A DNA stretch of 20,000 nt from Halisarca cf. caerulea (GCA_963170055.1 CAUJGJ010000114.1:130201-150200); one strand, 5' to 3'; positions 9,178 through 18,479 are shown, counted from the stretch's first letter. The notes: generated from the letters alone by a model not told the origin. Translations and numbers: made by a program.

Positions 9178-9949
9178 ATGAAAATATTTGTGCTGGTATT
9201 TGCTGTAATTTTTGCCGCTGCAAGTGGTGAAGTTCAACTGGATGTCCAGCAGGCAGACAGACTGGAGGGAATATTCACGCCCACTGGAATTGCCACTAAT
9301 TATCGCATCAAGTTTGAAGTCACCATCGAGAATAATGAAGTTGTATCCACTTCGAACCTCATGTTTCCTGAAGAAGCTGTTCCTTTGGTGTCTCTAAAGA
9401 TACCAATTCAAGATAAGGATCACCGCATCATTGATCACATGCGTGCGAAAGTTCCTTCTGTCTGCAAGGCGTACGGCAGAAGTTCACAATAGCACGGAGA
9501 ATTTACCACCATTAGTCGAACTTGTTACATGCTACAACACACTTGCTGACAAACTGCACAATCTAATCCCGAAGAAAAATGGCTCACAAGTCTTCTACAT
9601 GATTTTGTACCACAGTACTACTGTTTCCTCTGCTTTCAGGATTGCCAGTGGAGCTAGGGAACTTTCAGAAATATGCAAACCCTCCCCCATCTATACTGCA
9701 GGAGGTGGAGTTTTTGTCTGCCAACAAGATGATGGTGGTGCCATACCTCGCAAGGTTGCTGATAAAGGTACCACTACTACCATTCTCTCCAAACCTGATG
9801 AGGGCAAGACTCGCAATAAAAGAACGTACCGGTACGGGTACAGAGGTTACTATCCCTATACTTACCGTGACTGCTGCTGGTGCTATTGGAGGTGCAATTG
9901 GTTTTGCTCCTACAAATGTGGCTATTATGGTTACAGATGGTATGGCTAA
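9178..9949 (+). pseudogene. Secreted furin-site protein, copy 1, one-base frameshift
   Basis: Paralogue of 18815-19588. The ATG at 9178 opens the same signal peptide (MKIFVLVFAVIF) and the first 90 or so residues, but an extra T at about 9452 shifts the frame and brings a stop at 9490-9492. From 9455 the second frame continues to match copy 2 through the RNKR site and a 41-residue tail with six Cys, ending TAA at 9947-9949. Apart from the shift the copy is well preserved, so the lesion is recent or is an assembly or sequencing error. The AATAAA of copy 2 is missing here: the homologous spot near 10145 reads GACAAAGTATTAAC. A separate ATG at 9431 could start the downstream frame but would lack the signal peptide. 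Confidence 0.8.
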
Positions 9950-10442
9950 CCACATGGGTGCAGTGAGCCTCATGATCAAGATGAAGATCTACTTTAGCAT
10001 ATAGCTTGAAATATTCATGAGTGATATTTGTAATCATAGGCCAAATCAACAAACACTAATCATCATATGTGGACTAGATTTCCCGTATGAACTCTTAATG
10101 TATCGGCAATTACAATGATTTGAGTGTACTCCAATACTCCATTATACTTGACAAAGTATTAACACTATACAGGCACAGAAATAATCTTCACATGCATGAA
10201 TTATCAGACTAACATATATTTCCATGTACCTAAATTAAAGGAACACATACACATGCACACAATGTCATGTACACCTGCACATATTCATACAAAACGCGTG
10301 TATATACACATAAAGTGTATGCACACACAATCCCACAATATACATATTATAACATGCATCCACTAACACATGCACAAGCATCACAAGTCCTATATTTATT
10401 GATGCATGTATGTAATATGTATGTATGCAAACTTGCAAGCAC

Positions 10443-10496
10443 AACACACACACACACACGCACACACACACACACATGCACACACACATACGCACA

Positions 10497-10566
<70 letters not shown>
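10443..10566. repeat. (CA)n microsatellite
   Basis: Interrupted CA array. The open frames across it are Thr-His or Cys-Val repeats and are not genes. The next 290 bases hold nothing I can identify. Confidence 0.95.
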
Positions 10567-10568
<2 letters not shown>

Positions 10569-10858
10569 CACATCCATGCAGGTGACTGAGGTTTGAAGAG
10601 ATGCAATTAGTTTAAGAATAAGTCCCTGTCAATTTAGACGGTAAATCAGGTTTTATAATTATTTAATTCAAATTTAATTCAAGACAATATAAAATTGTAA
10701 ATTACACTCCCATGTTAAAATTTTTGCTGGTAGAATGCATAACTCGTAGCACTAATTCTTGTTCATCCAGCAATTGGTGTCTTGGCAGAGGTTTGAGCAT
10801 GCATGGCAAGTGTATTTATACCTATAAGGTTAATTTACTGTACAATATGGGAACACAT

Positions 10859-10859
10859 G

Positions 10860-10941
<82 letters not shown>

Positions 10942-10945
10942 ACAT
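10859..10945. repeat. (CA)n microsatellite
   Basis: Almost uninterrupted run of about 75 bases of CA followed by CATACA units. Confidence 0.95.
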
Positions 10946-11000
10946 ACATATATTATACATATGCGTACACACTAACACACACATGCACACGAACACATGC

Positions 11001-11082
11001 CACTGTGCAAATTCCTACATCCTACATGTGCAGCACATTATACAGTACATATGTGCTGCGGGATGTAGGAATTGGCACAGTG
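11001..11082. ncRNA. 82-nt near-perfect hairpin, possible miRNA-type precursor or foldback element
   Basis: CACTGTGCAAATTCCTACAT plus CC (11001-11022) pairs with 11061-11082 over 22 positions with a single mismatch. A second inner helix (GCAGCACAT with ATGTGCTGC) closes a loop of about a dozen bases, with a 7-nt bulge on the 5' side. Size and shape fit an animal miRNA precursor, but a tiny palindromic transposon relic would look the same. Either strand could be transcribed. No adjacent gene hosts it. Confidence 0.4.
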
Positions 11083-11094
11083 TGCACTCAGTCC

Positions 11095-11203
11095 AACTAA
11101 ACTCTGTCTAGCCCTATACCTGTCTAGCCTCATGTATGTGTAGCCCTGTGCTCGTCTAGCCCTATGCCTGTCTTGCCCTTTGCCCACCTAGCCCTGTACC
11201 AAT
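11095..11203. repeat. Degenerate minisatellite around CTAGCCCT
   Basis: The motif TGTCTAGCCCTATRCC and variants recur about six times at roughly 14-19 base spacing (for example 11106, 11123, 11138, 11155, 11170, 11188). It begins a dozen bases after the hairpin. Confidence 0.6.
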
Positions 11204-11309
11204 TTTGACTGAAGGGTCCAACGGAAGAAGTTCATAAGTCCATCTTTCAACAAGTCCTTTTTCCTCAGTTTTACGATAGATTCATATGTACTTTGCTGAC
11301 TGTTTTCAG

Positions 11310-11604
11310 TTTAATACCAGCGAAGGCTATATCTCATACACAATGTCAGAAGGCAAGAAACAACATAGGGCATTTGTATCTAAAATTAAATTGGGGAAAA
11401 GAAGGAATATGTGAAAATGGACTTATCAACTTATTCTGTTGGACCCTTCCCCCTGTTCTAAGTGCTTTTGGAGAATTCTTTTTTGATAATGGCTATTTGC
11501 ACGATCCTGTGTCAAGCCTACATCCTTTTACCATTTTTAAATGGTTTTTATACACCCTTGTTCGTGCAGTTCTTCCTTTTATAGCGAAACGGTTGCTTGA
11601 ATAG
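11310..11604 (+). CDS. Candidate two-exon gene 3' end with 52-nt intron
   Basis: A TTTTCAG acceptor at 11303-11309 precedes a frame reading FNTSEGYISYTMSEGKKQHR and on to KIKLGKRRN. A GTGAAA donor follows at 11411. A pyrimidine-rich tract and an AAG acceptor at 11460-11462 give a 52-nt intron. The phases agree (2 nt plus 1 nt), and the frame continues AFGEFFFDNGYLHDP to IAKRLLE, with TAG at 11602-11604. The spliced fragment is 80 residues, basic in the middle, with a hydrophobic stretch (about 60-75) near the end. The alternative is an unspliced frame through the intron, open from 11293, which shares exon 2. The family is not recognised, and upstream exons would lie before 11280. Confidence 0.4.
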
Positions 11605-11928
11605 TTTTACACTACAGTTGAGAAGGAACACGATCACGTCTTGTAAGATAAAGAAGCTATAATCTATGCAGTTACCTGACTAATATCAATGTACCCATCT
11701 AGAAACAAATGCCTGAACAAAAAGATCGCTGAAGTGGACAATCATCGAAGTGCAGACCTTGTGTACGTACGCGTACATGTAGTCTCGCGTAGCCATTTCA
11801 CTGTGACGCAATGAATATTATTATACCACATACAATAAAGGAAAATTCAAGTAATTTAGAAAAAGAAAGAAAAAGTAATGGTATAATTTATATCACAGTA
11901 AGGTTAACAATGTGTTATTGAAATCTAG

Positions 11929-12405
11929 TCAAGTAGAGGGGATGTGGCCCTCTGCAATGGCGAGATCAATTTTCTGTGTTGACTGCCCATTGAATCGCAA
12001 TTGTCTGGTGCCCCTGATAGCAGCAATAGATGATCGTAGGAGGCTGAATGACAGTCTGCATCGGAGCCACTTCATCACCATGCTGTAGCTCTGTCCTCGC
12101 TTGTAGGCCAGAAGGGTCGCTAATCGCTTGTATACAATGGTGGTGGATGGGCCCATTCCACCAGTAGCTGAAAATACCAGTGGGGCAAAAGAACCATGTT
12201 CCACCTCTCTGATTCTTTGGTCATAGGTTCTTCTCTTTTCTCTCTCATGCCGGATGAACGTTGTGTGGATAGATGGGTTCTGGTTCGAAGATGCCAACGG
12301 GTTAAAAACCCTTACATCAAAAAATGCATCTTGAAATCTATTCCAGAAACCTCTGCATCTGATATCTACCCGGCTTTCATCTTGGATGTTTGCGAATTGA
12401 TGATT
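11929..12405 (-). pseudogene. Retroelement endonuclease-domain remnant (PD-(D/E)xK type)
   Basis: Minus-strand frame closed by TGA at 12406-12408 at its start and by a stop at 11929. It reads ANIQDESRVDIRCRGFW, DAFFDVRVFNP, KRRTYDQRIREVEHGSFAPL, VFSATGGMG and WLRCRLSFSLLRSSIAAIRG. From memory this is the C-terminal block seen in many reverse-transcriptase-like proteins of sponges and cnidarians. VDI and FFDVRV fit the two acidic positions, and KRRTY the basic part, of a restriction-like nuclease. It has the same architecture as the C-terminus of the intact element (WDATV, KREVYKEL, FTPVAFESTG) but is a distinct family. The reverse transcriptase is missing and there is no ATG, so this is a fossil. 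Domestication is possible because 159 codons remain open, but unproven. Confidence 0.75.
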
Positions 12406-12408
12406 TCA

Positions 12409-12955
12409 CTGTGACTGATCCGAAAATGGCTGATCCGGCGAATGTATGGGATTTGCCTATTAATTTTATTCTTGCTTTAGAAGTATAGGTCTTGGTTCAA
12501 AACCTACAACAAATACCGCCCGGGAGTCTGGGTTGCGCATGCTGTACTGTATCGTTAGTTTTCAGACGAAATTTAAATTTGCTCTAATTTATGGCGGCCA
12601 TGTTTATCCGTGTCAATTCTACATATGGAGTACACCTAACACTGCCAAAATATTCTGTAGACAAACATGCGTAGCATGGTTAAGTGGCCCGTATGTAAAA
12701 TAGTTGTGAGGCATGCAAAGAAAGACAGTGGAGTCTGGTATATAAGAAAAAAAAGCAATAAAGCACGTCCAGGCTACAGGTGGTGTGGGCGCAGTAAAAA
12801 CAGTTAGGCACACCAATTGCGCTTGCAACAAACATTGTAGGACGGCACAATGACATGCCTAACTACATCAAGTTCAAATTTTCGAATGTCACTCTGCAAC
12901 AGTCGATAAAACTTTAGAAACCCCTCCAGGTAGAGGAAGCCCCTTGAGCCAACCT
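12409..12955. other. Non-coding interval
   Basis: I see no supportable gene. The stretch contains a small palindrome (ATGGCGGCCAT, 12592-12602) and a GGTTCAAAACC tRNA B-box look-alike near 12495 without a matching A box. Confidence 0.5.
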
Positions 12956-12958
12956 CTA

Positions 12959-13057
<99 letters not shown>

Positions 13058-13139
13058 CACAGACCCACACCCACACAGACCCACACCCACACACACATGC
13101 TCATACACACACACACACATGTGCAGGCACACACACACA

Positions 13140-13237
<98 letters not shown>

Positions 13238-13477
13238 CACTCACACACACACAGAGACTCACACACACATACACACACACACAAATACACATACACACAC
13301 ACAAACAAATACACAAACAGACACACATATCCACACACACACATACACACACACACACACGTGCACTCACACACACAGAGAGACTCACACACACATACAC
13401 ACACACACAAATACACACACACACACACACAAACAAACACACAAACACACACACACACACATACACAAACACACATG

Positions 13478-13539
<62 letters not shown>

Positions 13540-13545
13540 TGTGCA
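12956..13545. repeat. (CA)n satellite-like array containing a 126-bp higher-order repeat
   Basis: About 590 bp of CA repeats. Inside, a block beginning TGCACTCACACACACA, then CAGAGACTC, CAAATACAC and CAAACAAA, occurs at about 13236 and again at about 13362 with the variant bases in the same order. The array has therefore grown by segmental duplication as well as slippage. The long open frames here encode only dipeptide repeats. Confidence 0.9.
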
Positions 13546-13625
13546 CACATGGATATTGAAATAGTGATCATTATATGATATACTACTACTTTTGTGTACA
13601 TGCAGATCTACTTGAAGACCGCAAG

Positions 13626-13817
13626 ACAAGGACACCATCTGTATTGACAGCCATCATCGGCCACTGTCACAGGATGGTAAACTTCTTCCTACAAATTTGG
13701 TCAGCTGCCTGGAAAAAATTTCTTCATTCACATTCATGCGAGATGTGGAGCGCTCTTGTGAAAGCATAATATCCCACGGACAGTACATTTTTATATTCGA
13801 AAAAGATGAAGATGAAG
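13626..13817 (+). CDS. Candidate internal coding exon, 64 codons, unknown gene
   Basis: One frame reads DKDTICIDSHHRPLSQDGK, LLPTNLVSCLEKISSFTF, MRDVERSCESIISHGQYIF and IFEKDEDEG, ending at a GTGAAT donor (13818). An AAG acceptor at 13623-13625 gives a 192-nt exon with phase 1 at both ends. The acceptor lacks a strong pyrimidine tract. The other frame, from a better-looking TGCAG at 13601-13605, is also open (LLEDRKTRTPSVLTAIIGHC) to a TAA at 13767-13769. An old frameshift joining the two is possible. The sequence lies just before the start of duplication unit 2 and has no partner in unit 1, where unrelated DNA occupies the place. Function unknown. Confidence 0.35.
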
Positions 13818-13840
13818 GTGAATAATTACATGTCATTGAC

Positions 13841-15335
13841 TCTTTTGTCAATGAGTTGTATTTCACGTTTCCATGGTACTGTGGAGGACCTTTATGCACA
13901 TTAACCTTTAAGTTATAACATGTACTAAATTTATACAATATAATATTACATTGTTGTTATATAATGGGTGGTGACCACAAAATTTGGGACTTACTAAATT
14001 AAAGGGGTTTGATCCAGACTACAGATTTGTGACCTATCAAGGGACAGGTGCCATTACGCACTGAAATGCAGTTAACAGTGCTTGCATCTCAAGTTGCCGA
14101 ACCCCGGAATACCTCAAGTTTCAAAAAACATTTATTACTCTGTTTGATTGTATATCTTGTGAAATTCACCTTGTATTGTGGAGATCAATAACTGTTATAG
14201 ACACAGAGTATACTAAAACCTTCTTCCTTATGCCTCAGTGCATGTTGAGGGCTCTTGGTATTGCTGGAAATATAATATTGAAAATGGCTACTATTGGTAC
14301 ATAAGAGTTGCACTGGATTTCAACTCAAATCGTTTATTCCAAGAAAAGGACATTCATTACAAGAAGCTAGCTGTTTTTTATCATTGTTACTCCTTGATCC
14401 TATTGTATGCTTAGTATTTGGGACAGTTGCGATGGTATATAGACACATGCATGTCTTCCTCTTGCTGTCCTCAACCCCTAGGACAATCACAACCTGGTCT
14501 GCAAACAGAAACGCAGATTGGGTTTGGCCTTTTACTTGTTCCTGTACACGTAGCACAGTGTCTATAGTAGACTTGACCTTTGATGGAGCAATCTGACCAA
14601 GGACAATATTATATATTGCGATTGTATATTAGGTATTGCCATGCAGATTATATGTATTAGCTAGCAATAGAAATTTAAATTATTATATTGATGGTATTCT
14701 GCACAACTTATAATATGAACAATGACTTCAGATAAAGTCTCAGTAAAAGTTACTAGAACTACGATTAAAGTAAATATGAAATTAACATAATTTGTTTTGC
14801 TGCCAGTAAGTCTACACGTTGACAACTGTTGGGTAGACTTACTGGAATGAACATTCCCATGGATATACTTTGAAATTTAGAAAGGCTTCTTAATGTGCAG
14901 TTGAGACACACACATTACCACATGAGCACAACAATTTAATGAACGAATAACGTAACAAATGACAAGACATTGTTCACCACAAACATACAACATGCATTCC
15001 TTATCTTAAGTTTGGGCTATAGCACCTAGCAATACCACACTTTTCTGTCTTCTGTTTTTGTCTACAAGAAGGAGAACGTGAGCAAGCTAACCCATACTAT
15101 GTCTGGCGAATTCACTTCCACCTGTAGCCATAATAATGTTGAGTGAATCCCTCACGTACAGCTTGCATGCATGACCATGTTCCAGACTATTATTGTGAAT
15201 TAGAACTGTGATGTATGTATTGAAGACATGGACACTGCTAGGCTGTGCTGCAACCAGGGACATGGGAATTTGGAATGAAGTTTGTATATATATATATAAT
15301 GAGCAAAAATGCACCTGACAAATAGCAGTACTAGT
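13841..15335 (+). repeat. Tandem duplication unit 2, left part (pairs with 478-2300)
   Basis: Colinear with 478-2300 (anchors given there), but about 300 bases shorter through deletions, including most of the exon found at 885-1007. A minus-strand frame at 14320-14556 is open for 78 codons and its unit 1 equivalent shares scraps (GQTQSAF, NECP-LG) but has stops, so I do not call it a gene. Confidence 0.85.
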
Positions 15336-15437
15336 GTACCTACACATGGAAACACTGCTATGGATGTATACAAATTTAAATGGACCAGGTATTATTATAA
15401 TATACTAGTACAGTGAACCTGCAGCTGCATGGATATG

Positions 15438-15473
15438 TAAACACACACACACAAACACACACACACACACACT

Positions 15474-15525
<52 letters not shown>

Positions 15526-15550
15526 CCAACACACGCACAATACCACATGT

Positions 15551-15595
<45 letters not shown>

Positions 15596-15675
15596 ACAAG
15601 TAAACACACAAAATACATGTACCCAAACAAAAACACATGCAAATGCATGCATGCAATTACACAACCATGTATACG

Positions 15676-15706
<31 letters not shown>

Positions 15707-15748
15707 ACACACGCGCACACACACAATAACACATGTACATACACGCAT

Positions 15749-15818
<70 letters not shown>

Positions 15819-15866
15819 GCACACACACACACACACGCACACACACACACATGCACATCCACACAT

Positions 15867-15949
<83 letters not shown>

Positions 15950-15956
15950 ACACATG
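15438..15956. repeat. Complex (CA)n array with C-run and recurring 20-bp motif
   Basis: About 520 bp, mostly CA. It includes a run of about 17 C (from 15676) and three copies of a CACATGTACATACA-containing motif (about 15543, 15730 and 15951). The non-CA insert at 15593-15675 is ATGCATGC-rich. Open frames here are dipeptide repeats. Confidence 0.9.
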
Positions 15957-16217
15957 TACATACATGCATACACGCACACACACGCACACACATATGCATG
16001 TACATACAGGCTGAGATGAAAATAAAGTCACGTGCTCTCACAAATGCATACTCTCACATGTATAATAATATGCACACATAAATGGATACATGCATGCTAT
16101 GTCATACTTACATAATATTTTTCAGACAATATAGCATCAAGTTTTAGGATCATTTATATCTGCATGCATGCTGTATGGTAACAGAATAATGAATGAAACG
16201 ATTTCAATAAAACTCAC

Positions 16218-16337
16218 ATTCCTTTGCACAGTGTTACCACGCTTGCCTTTCCATTAGGATTTACTGTTCCATCATCCAGGCTACACGAGCTGCTGCAGGC
16301 TTTCTTAGTAGATGTGACGTGTCTGTAGTTGATGGAG
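16218..16337 (-). CDS. Candidate internal exon, 120 nt, three Cys, minus strand
   Basis: On the minus strand a CTCAG acceptor (ending at 16338) and a consensus GTGAGT donor (16217-16212) bound exactly 120 nt, phase 2 at both ends. It encodes 39 full codons: SINYRHVTSTKKACSSSC, then SLDDGTVNPNGKASVVTLC and KG. The good donor, the symmetric phase and the ordinary protein-like composition are the evidence. Without the donor the frame would end two codons later at TGA. The Cys pattern suggests an extracellular protein, but I do not recognise a family. Partner exons may lie on the minus strand around 17190-17480, where a TCAG/GTAAGC donor (17337/17336) and open frames occur, although the phases do not obviously match. 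Confidence 0.4.
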
Positions 16338-16496
16338 CTGAGCAATATAATGCATGTATATATAGTCAGAGAGCACTGAAGCATGAGGAACTAGACTAGA
16401 AGAAGGCATTGGAGCCCTATCTTGACCATATTTTCTATATTATAGTGCTATATATTTTGAATTTAATTTACTAATAGTTATCCATCTATCTATATA

Positions 16497-16497
<1 letters not shown>

Positions 16498-16530
<33 letters not shown>

Positions 16531-16535
16531 GTATA

Positions 16536-16612
<77 letters not shown>
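16498..16612. repeat. Compound (TA)n-(TATC)n-(TA)n microsatellite
   Basis: TA run, about seven units of TATC (16540-16568), then TA again to about 16612. Confidence 0.95.
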
Positions 16613-16613
<1 letters not shown>

Positions 16614-16620
16614 TGGTTGG

Positions 16621-16750
16621 CTGGGTTTGTTGCCAAACAAGCAGAAGACAGGAAAATGCGAACATATCAGGACATAATGCAAACCACATTTTCATTCCAA
16701 TTGCTATAATCAATCTCCAATCTTTTTCACTTGTGCCAACAAATCACATA
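16621..16750 (+). repeat. Short direct repeat, partner of 17063-17263, with internal deletion
   Basis: GGCTGGGTTTGTTGCCAAAC through GAACATATCAGGACATAATG to GCTATAATCA, then ATCTCCAATCTTTTTCACTT to CAACAAATCA, match 17063-17263 almost base for base. The copy here lacks about 72-76 bases present in the partner (about 17154-17228). The missing piece is not bounded by GT-AG on either strand, so a simple deletion is more likely than an intron loss. The copy is bordered by (TA)n on both sides. Confidence 0.9.
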
Positions 16751-17062
16751 TAATATAATATTATATATATATAGAGTGGCGCTCAAAAGAAAGTTGCCAC
16801 TGCGACGAAACTACGGATCGAAATAGCTGGAAAAGCAGGAATGGGCAGATACAGAACTACTTTGAGTAACTGAAACGAGGAATCACATATATAGGGACAC
16901 AAATGTTTTTTTTTTGTTTTGTCTATTTGGGCGGTAGACGAGTAGAGGGCAAGACTGTGATTCCCTGGCCGTCAGGTCGCCCCTAAATTGGCTTGGGATG
17001 TTACAGTCTGTAATTACACAGCTCAAACATATATACCACTTGCTGCATGTGCATCAGGAGCT

Positions 17063-17263
17063 GGGTTTGTTGCCAAACAAGCAGAAGAAAGGAAAATGCG
17101 AACATATCAGGACATAATGCAAACCACATTTTCATTCCAATTGCTATAATCAAAACTTCTGGTGTCTTTGGAGATGAATCACTTAATTCAAGGACATTGG
17201 ATATCGAATAAAATCCAAGACCTAAGATCTCCAATCTTTTTCACTTGTGCCAACAAATCAGTG
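17063..17263 (+). repeat. Full-length partner of the 16621-16750 direct repeat
   Basis: Carries the segment missing from the other copy. On the minus strand this region, extended to 17379, is open as SRITIGPRTDTELLD, HTDLLAQVKKIGDL and RSWILFDIQCP. That could be a coding exon or a transposon relic, and I cannot decide which. The 300 bases between the two repeats (16751-17062) hold a T-rich run at about 16906 and no gene. Confidence 0.85.
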
Positions 17264-17563
17264 TGTGTATCCAACAATTCAGTATCAGTTCTAGGTCCTA
17301 TGGTAATGCGACTCATGTATACTTGTTGGCTTACCTGACTTATGTGTACGGTGTAATCTAGTCCCATGTACAATATCATGCTGCATGTACAAGGTTCTGA
17401 ATATCTGATACATTCTAGTAGTTACCATGGCAGCTGGAGTCTTGGGTGTGGAACCTGGAGAGTTTGGGGTCATGGAAATTTCCCCTCATATGTATAGACT
17501 GGATAGAACCCTGATACAAGGCACCATTGTCCTGCCTTCTTTATAATCCCTTACATTGACATG

Positions 17564-17660
17564 CAGTTAATCGAACCTCCCAAATTAAGCTCACCTCCAT
17601 TATACAGGACAGTTCACCGTGGTCCCAGTGGTGTCCTTAATAGAGAGGTTATTTCTACTG
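17564..17660. mobile_element. Decayed pogo/Tigger-like MITE, about 97 bp
   Basis: CAGTTAATCGAACCTC on the left and CAGTAGAAATAACCTC as the reverse complement of the right end form imperfect inverted termini. The right part (GGTCCCAGTGGTGTCC, then AGAGAGGTT) parallels that of the element at 7095-7272 (GGTCCCAAGGGTGTTC, then AGAGAAGTT). No TA duplication remains, so this assignment is tentative. Confidence 0.4.
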
Positions 17661-17789
17661 GATTTTATAATAGGGTATACTAGTCTATTTATTACCAGAG
17701 AAATCTTCTTTGTAGCATATATACATACCGGTATGTATATAGATCTTTTGACTTCATTGTGGAGGATTGCTATATGTATACCTTGACCC

Positions 17790-17960
17790 CATATGCATGT
17801 TCCAGATTATTACTGTGACTAAGAAGTGTGATATATATATAGAGAGACATGACCACTGCTAGGCTGTGCCACAATCACAGACATGGGAATTTGGAATGAA
17901 GTGTATTATATATTAGCAAAAATGCACCTGACTTATAGCAATATACCTATATGTGGCTGC
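17790..17960 (+). repeat. Extra copy of the duplication-unit segment at the ancestral junction
   Basis: TGTTCCAGATTATTACTGTG, the GACCACTGCTAGGCTGTG block, ACATGGGAATTTGGAATGAA and AAAAATGCACCTGACTTATA repeat 15175-15325, and also resemble 2155-2275. Unlike those two, this copy runs straight on into the 17960 block, and so preserves the original join between the left and right parts of the unit. Confidence 0.85.
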
Positions 17961-18396
17961 AAAACGAAGCAAGGTACATACACAAGGTATGTACCACAAT
18001 AGTCACGCCTATATAGTGACTATTAATCACCAATATGTGGCTTGATCCAAATGGACTCTGACTAAAACTATCAAAATAGTGTGTGGAAGTAGTGCAGTGT
18101 GTGTTCACACTGATATAATAGCTTCAGAATATGTACATGTTGCACAATTGTTTTCACCTTCTTCATTGACACTCCACTCTACCTTACCTGGTATAGGGTG
18201 TCTTTACCCTATGTTACAGTCATGTCAGGCCATGTCCGACCAAATGTTGCATTGATTTGACATATTATCAGTACAAGTGTACAGGGTTATAATTTGGTCT
18301 GTTACAGAAAGACACCAATGAAAACTGGCAAACTGGTTCATTGTTATTTGTTTGTTACTGCTCCTATACTTGAGTCTTATGTACGTATGTGTACAG

Positions 18397-18479
18397 CAAG
18401 CCTGCCAATTGTGTTGCAGTTGAGGCTGATGGTACCATTAAATATTGACAACATTCTTGTGTGGGTTGTAAACATTTAA
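18397..18479 (+). CDS. Conserved 83-nt terminal exon of an unidentified gene, copy 2
   Basis: Follows a TACAG acceptor ending at 18396. The frame reads SLPIVLQLRLMVPLNIDNIL, then VWVVNI, and TAA at 18477-18479. Length, acceptor, phase and stop position equal those of 8761-8843. The first few codons differ while the LQLRLM-PLNIDNILVW core is kept. The frame is also open upstream of the acceptor to an ATG at 18294, but that part has no protein-level match in unit 1 and is probably intron. Confidence 0.5.

Larger units (their letters stand above)
8282..10440 (+). repeat. Tandem duplication unit 1, right part (pairs with 17960-20000)
   Basis: Colinear with 17960-20000 at high identity across the gene and moderate identity elsewhere. 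Shared anchors include CACAAGGTATGTACCACAAT (8309 and 17980), the exon at 8761, the promoter at 9026 and the 3' flank to at least 10360. Similarity continues to the second window edge, so the true right limit of the unit cannot be seen. The 8282-8700 part holds no gene I can support. Confidence 0.9.

Noticed and set aside
11095..11203. CRISPR-like array of short repeats
   Set aside because: Repeats are degenerate with irregular spacers of a few bases, in a clearly eukaryotic context.
12485..12510. tRNA or SINE: GGTTCAAAACC resembles a B box
   Set aside because: No A box at the right distance, no cloverleaf pairing and no A-rich tail.
12944..13638. Long open frames (up to about 250 codons) on both strands across the CA arrays, also at 6127-6549, 10265-10596, 10712-11111 and 15376-16081
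   Set aside because: They encode only Thr-His or Cys-Val dipeptide repeats, because a CA array has no stops in any frame. No start context, homology or unique sequence supports them.
14320..14556. 78-codon minus-strand frame in unit 2
   Set aside because: The unit 1 equivalent is broken by stops and has no conserved limits. Only short scraps agree, as expected from the shared DNA.
16778..16805. Possible Tc1/mariner end (GAGTGGCGCTCAAAAG beside TA)
   Set aside because: No matching inverted end could be found within the next kilobase.
16906..16990. Possible truncated retroposon with A-rich tail on the minus strand (T run at about 16906 next to GC-richer sequence)
   Set aside because: No recognisable family motif or target duplication could be identified.
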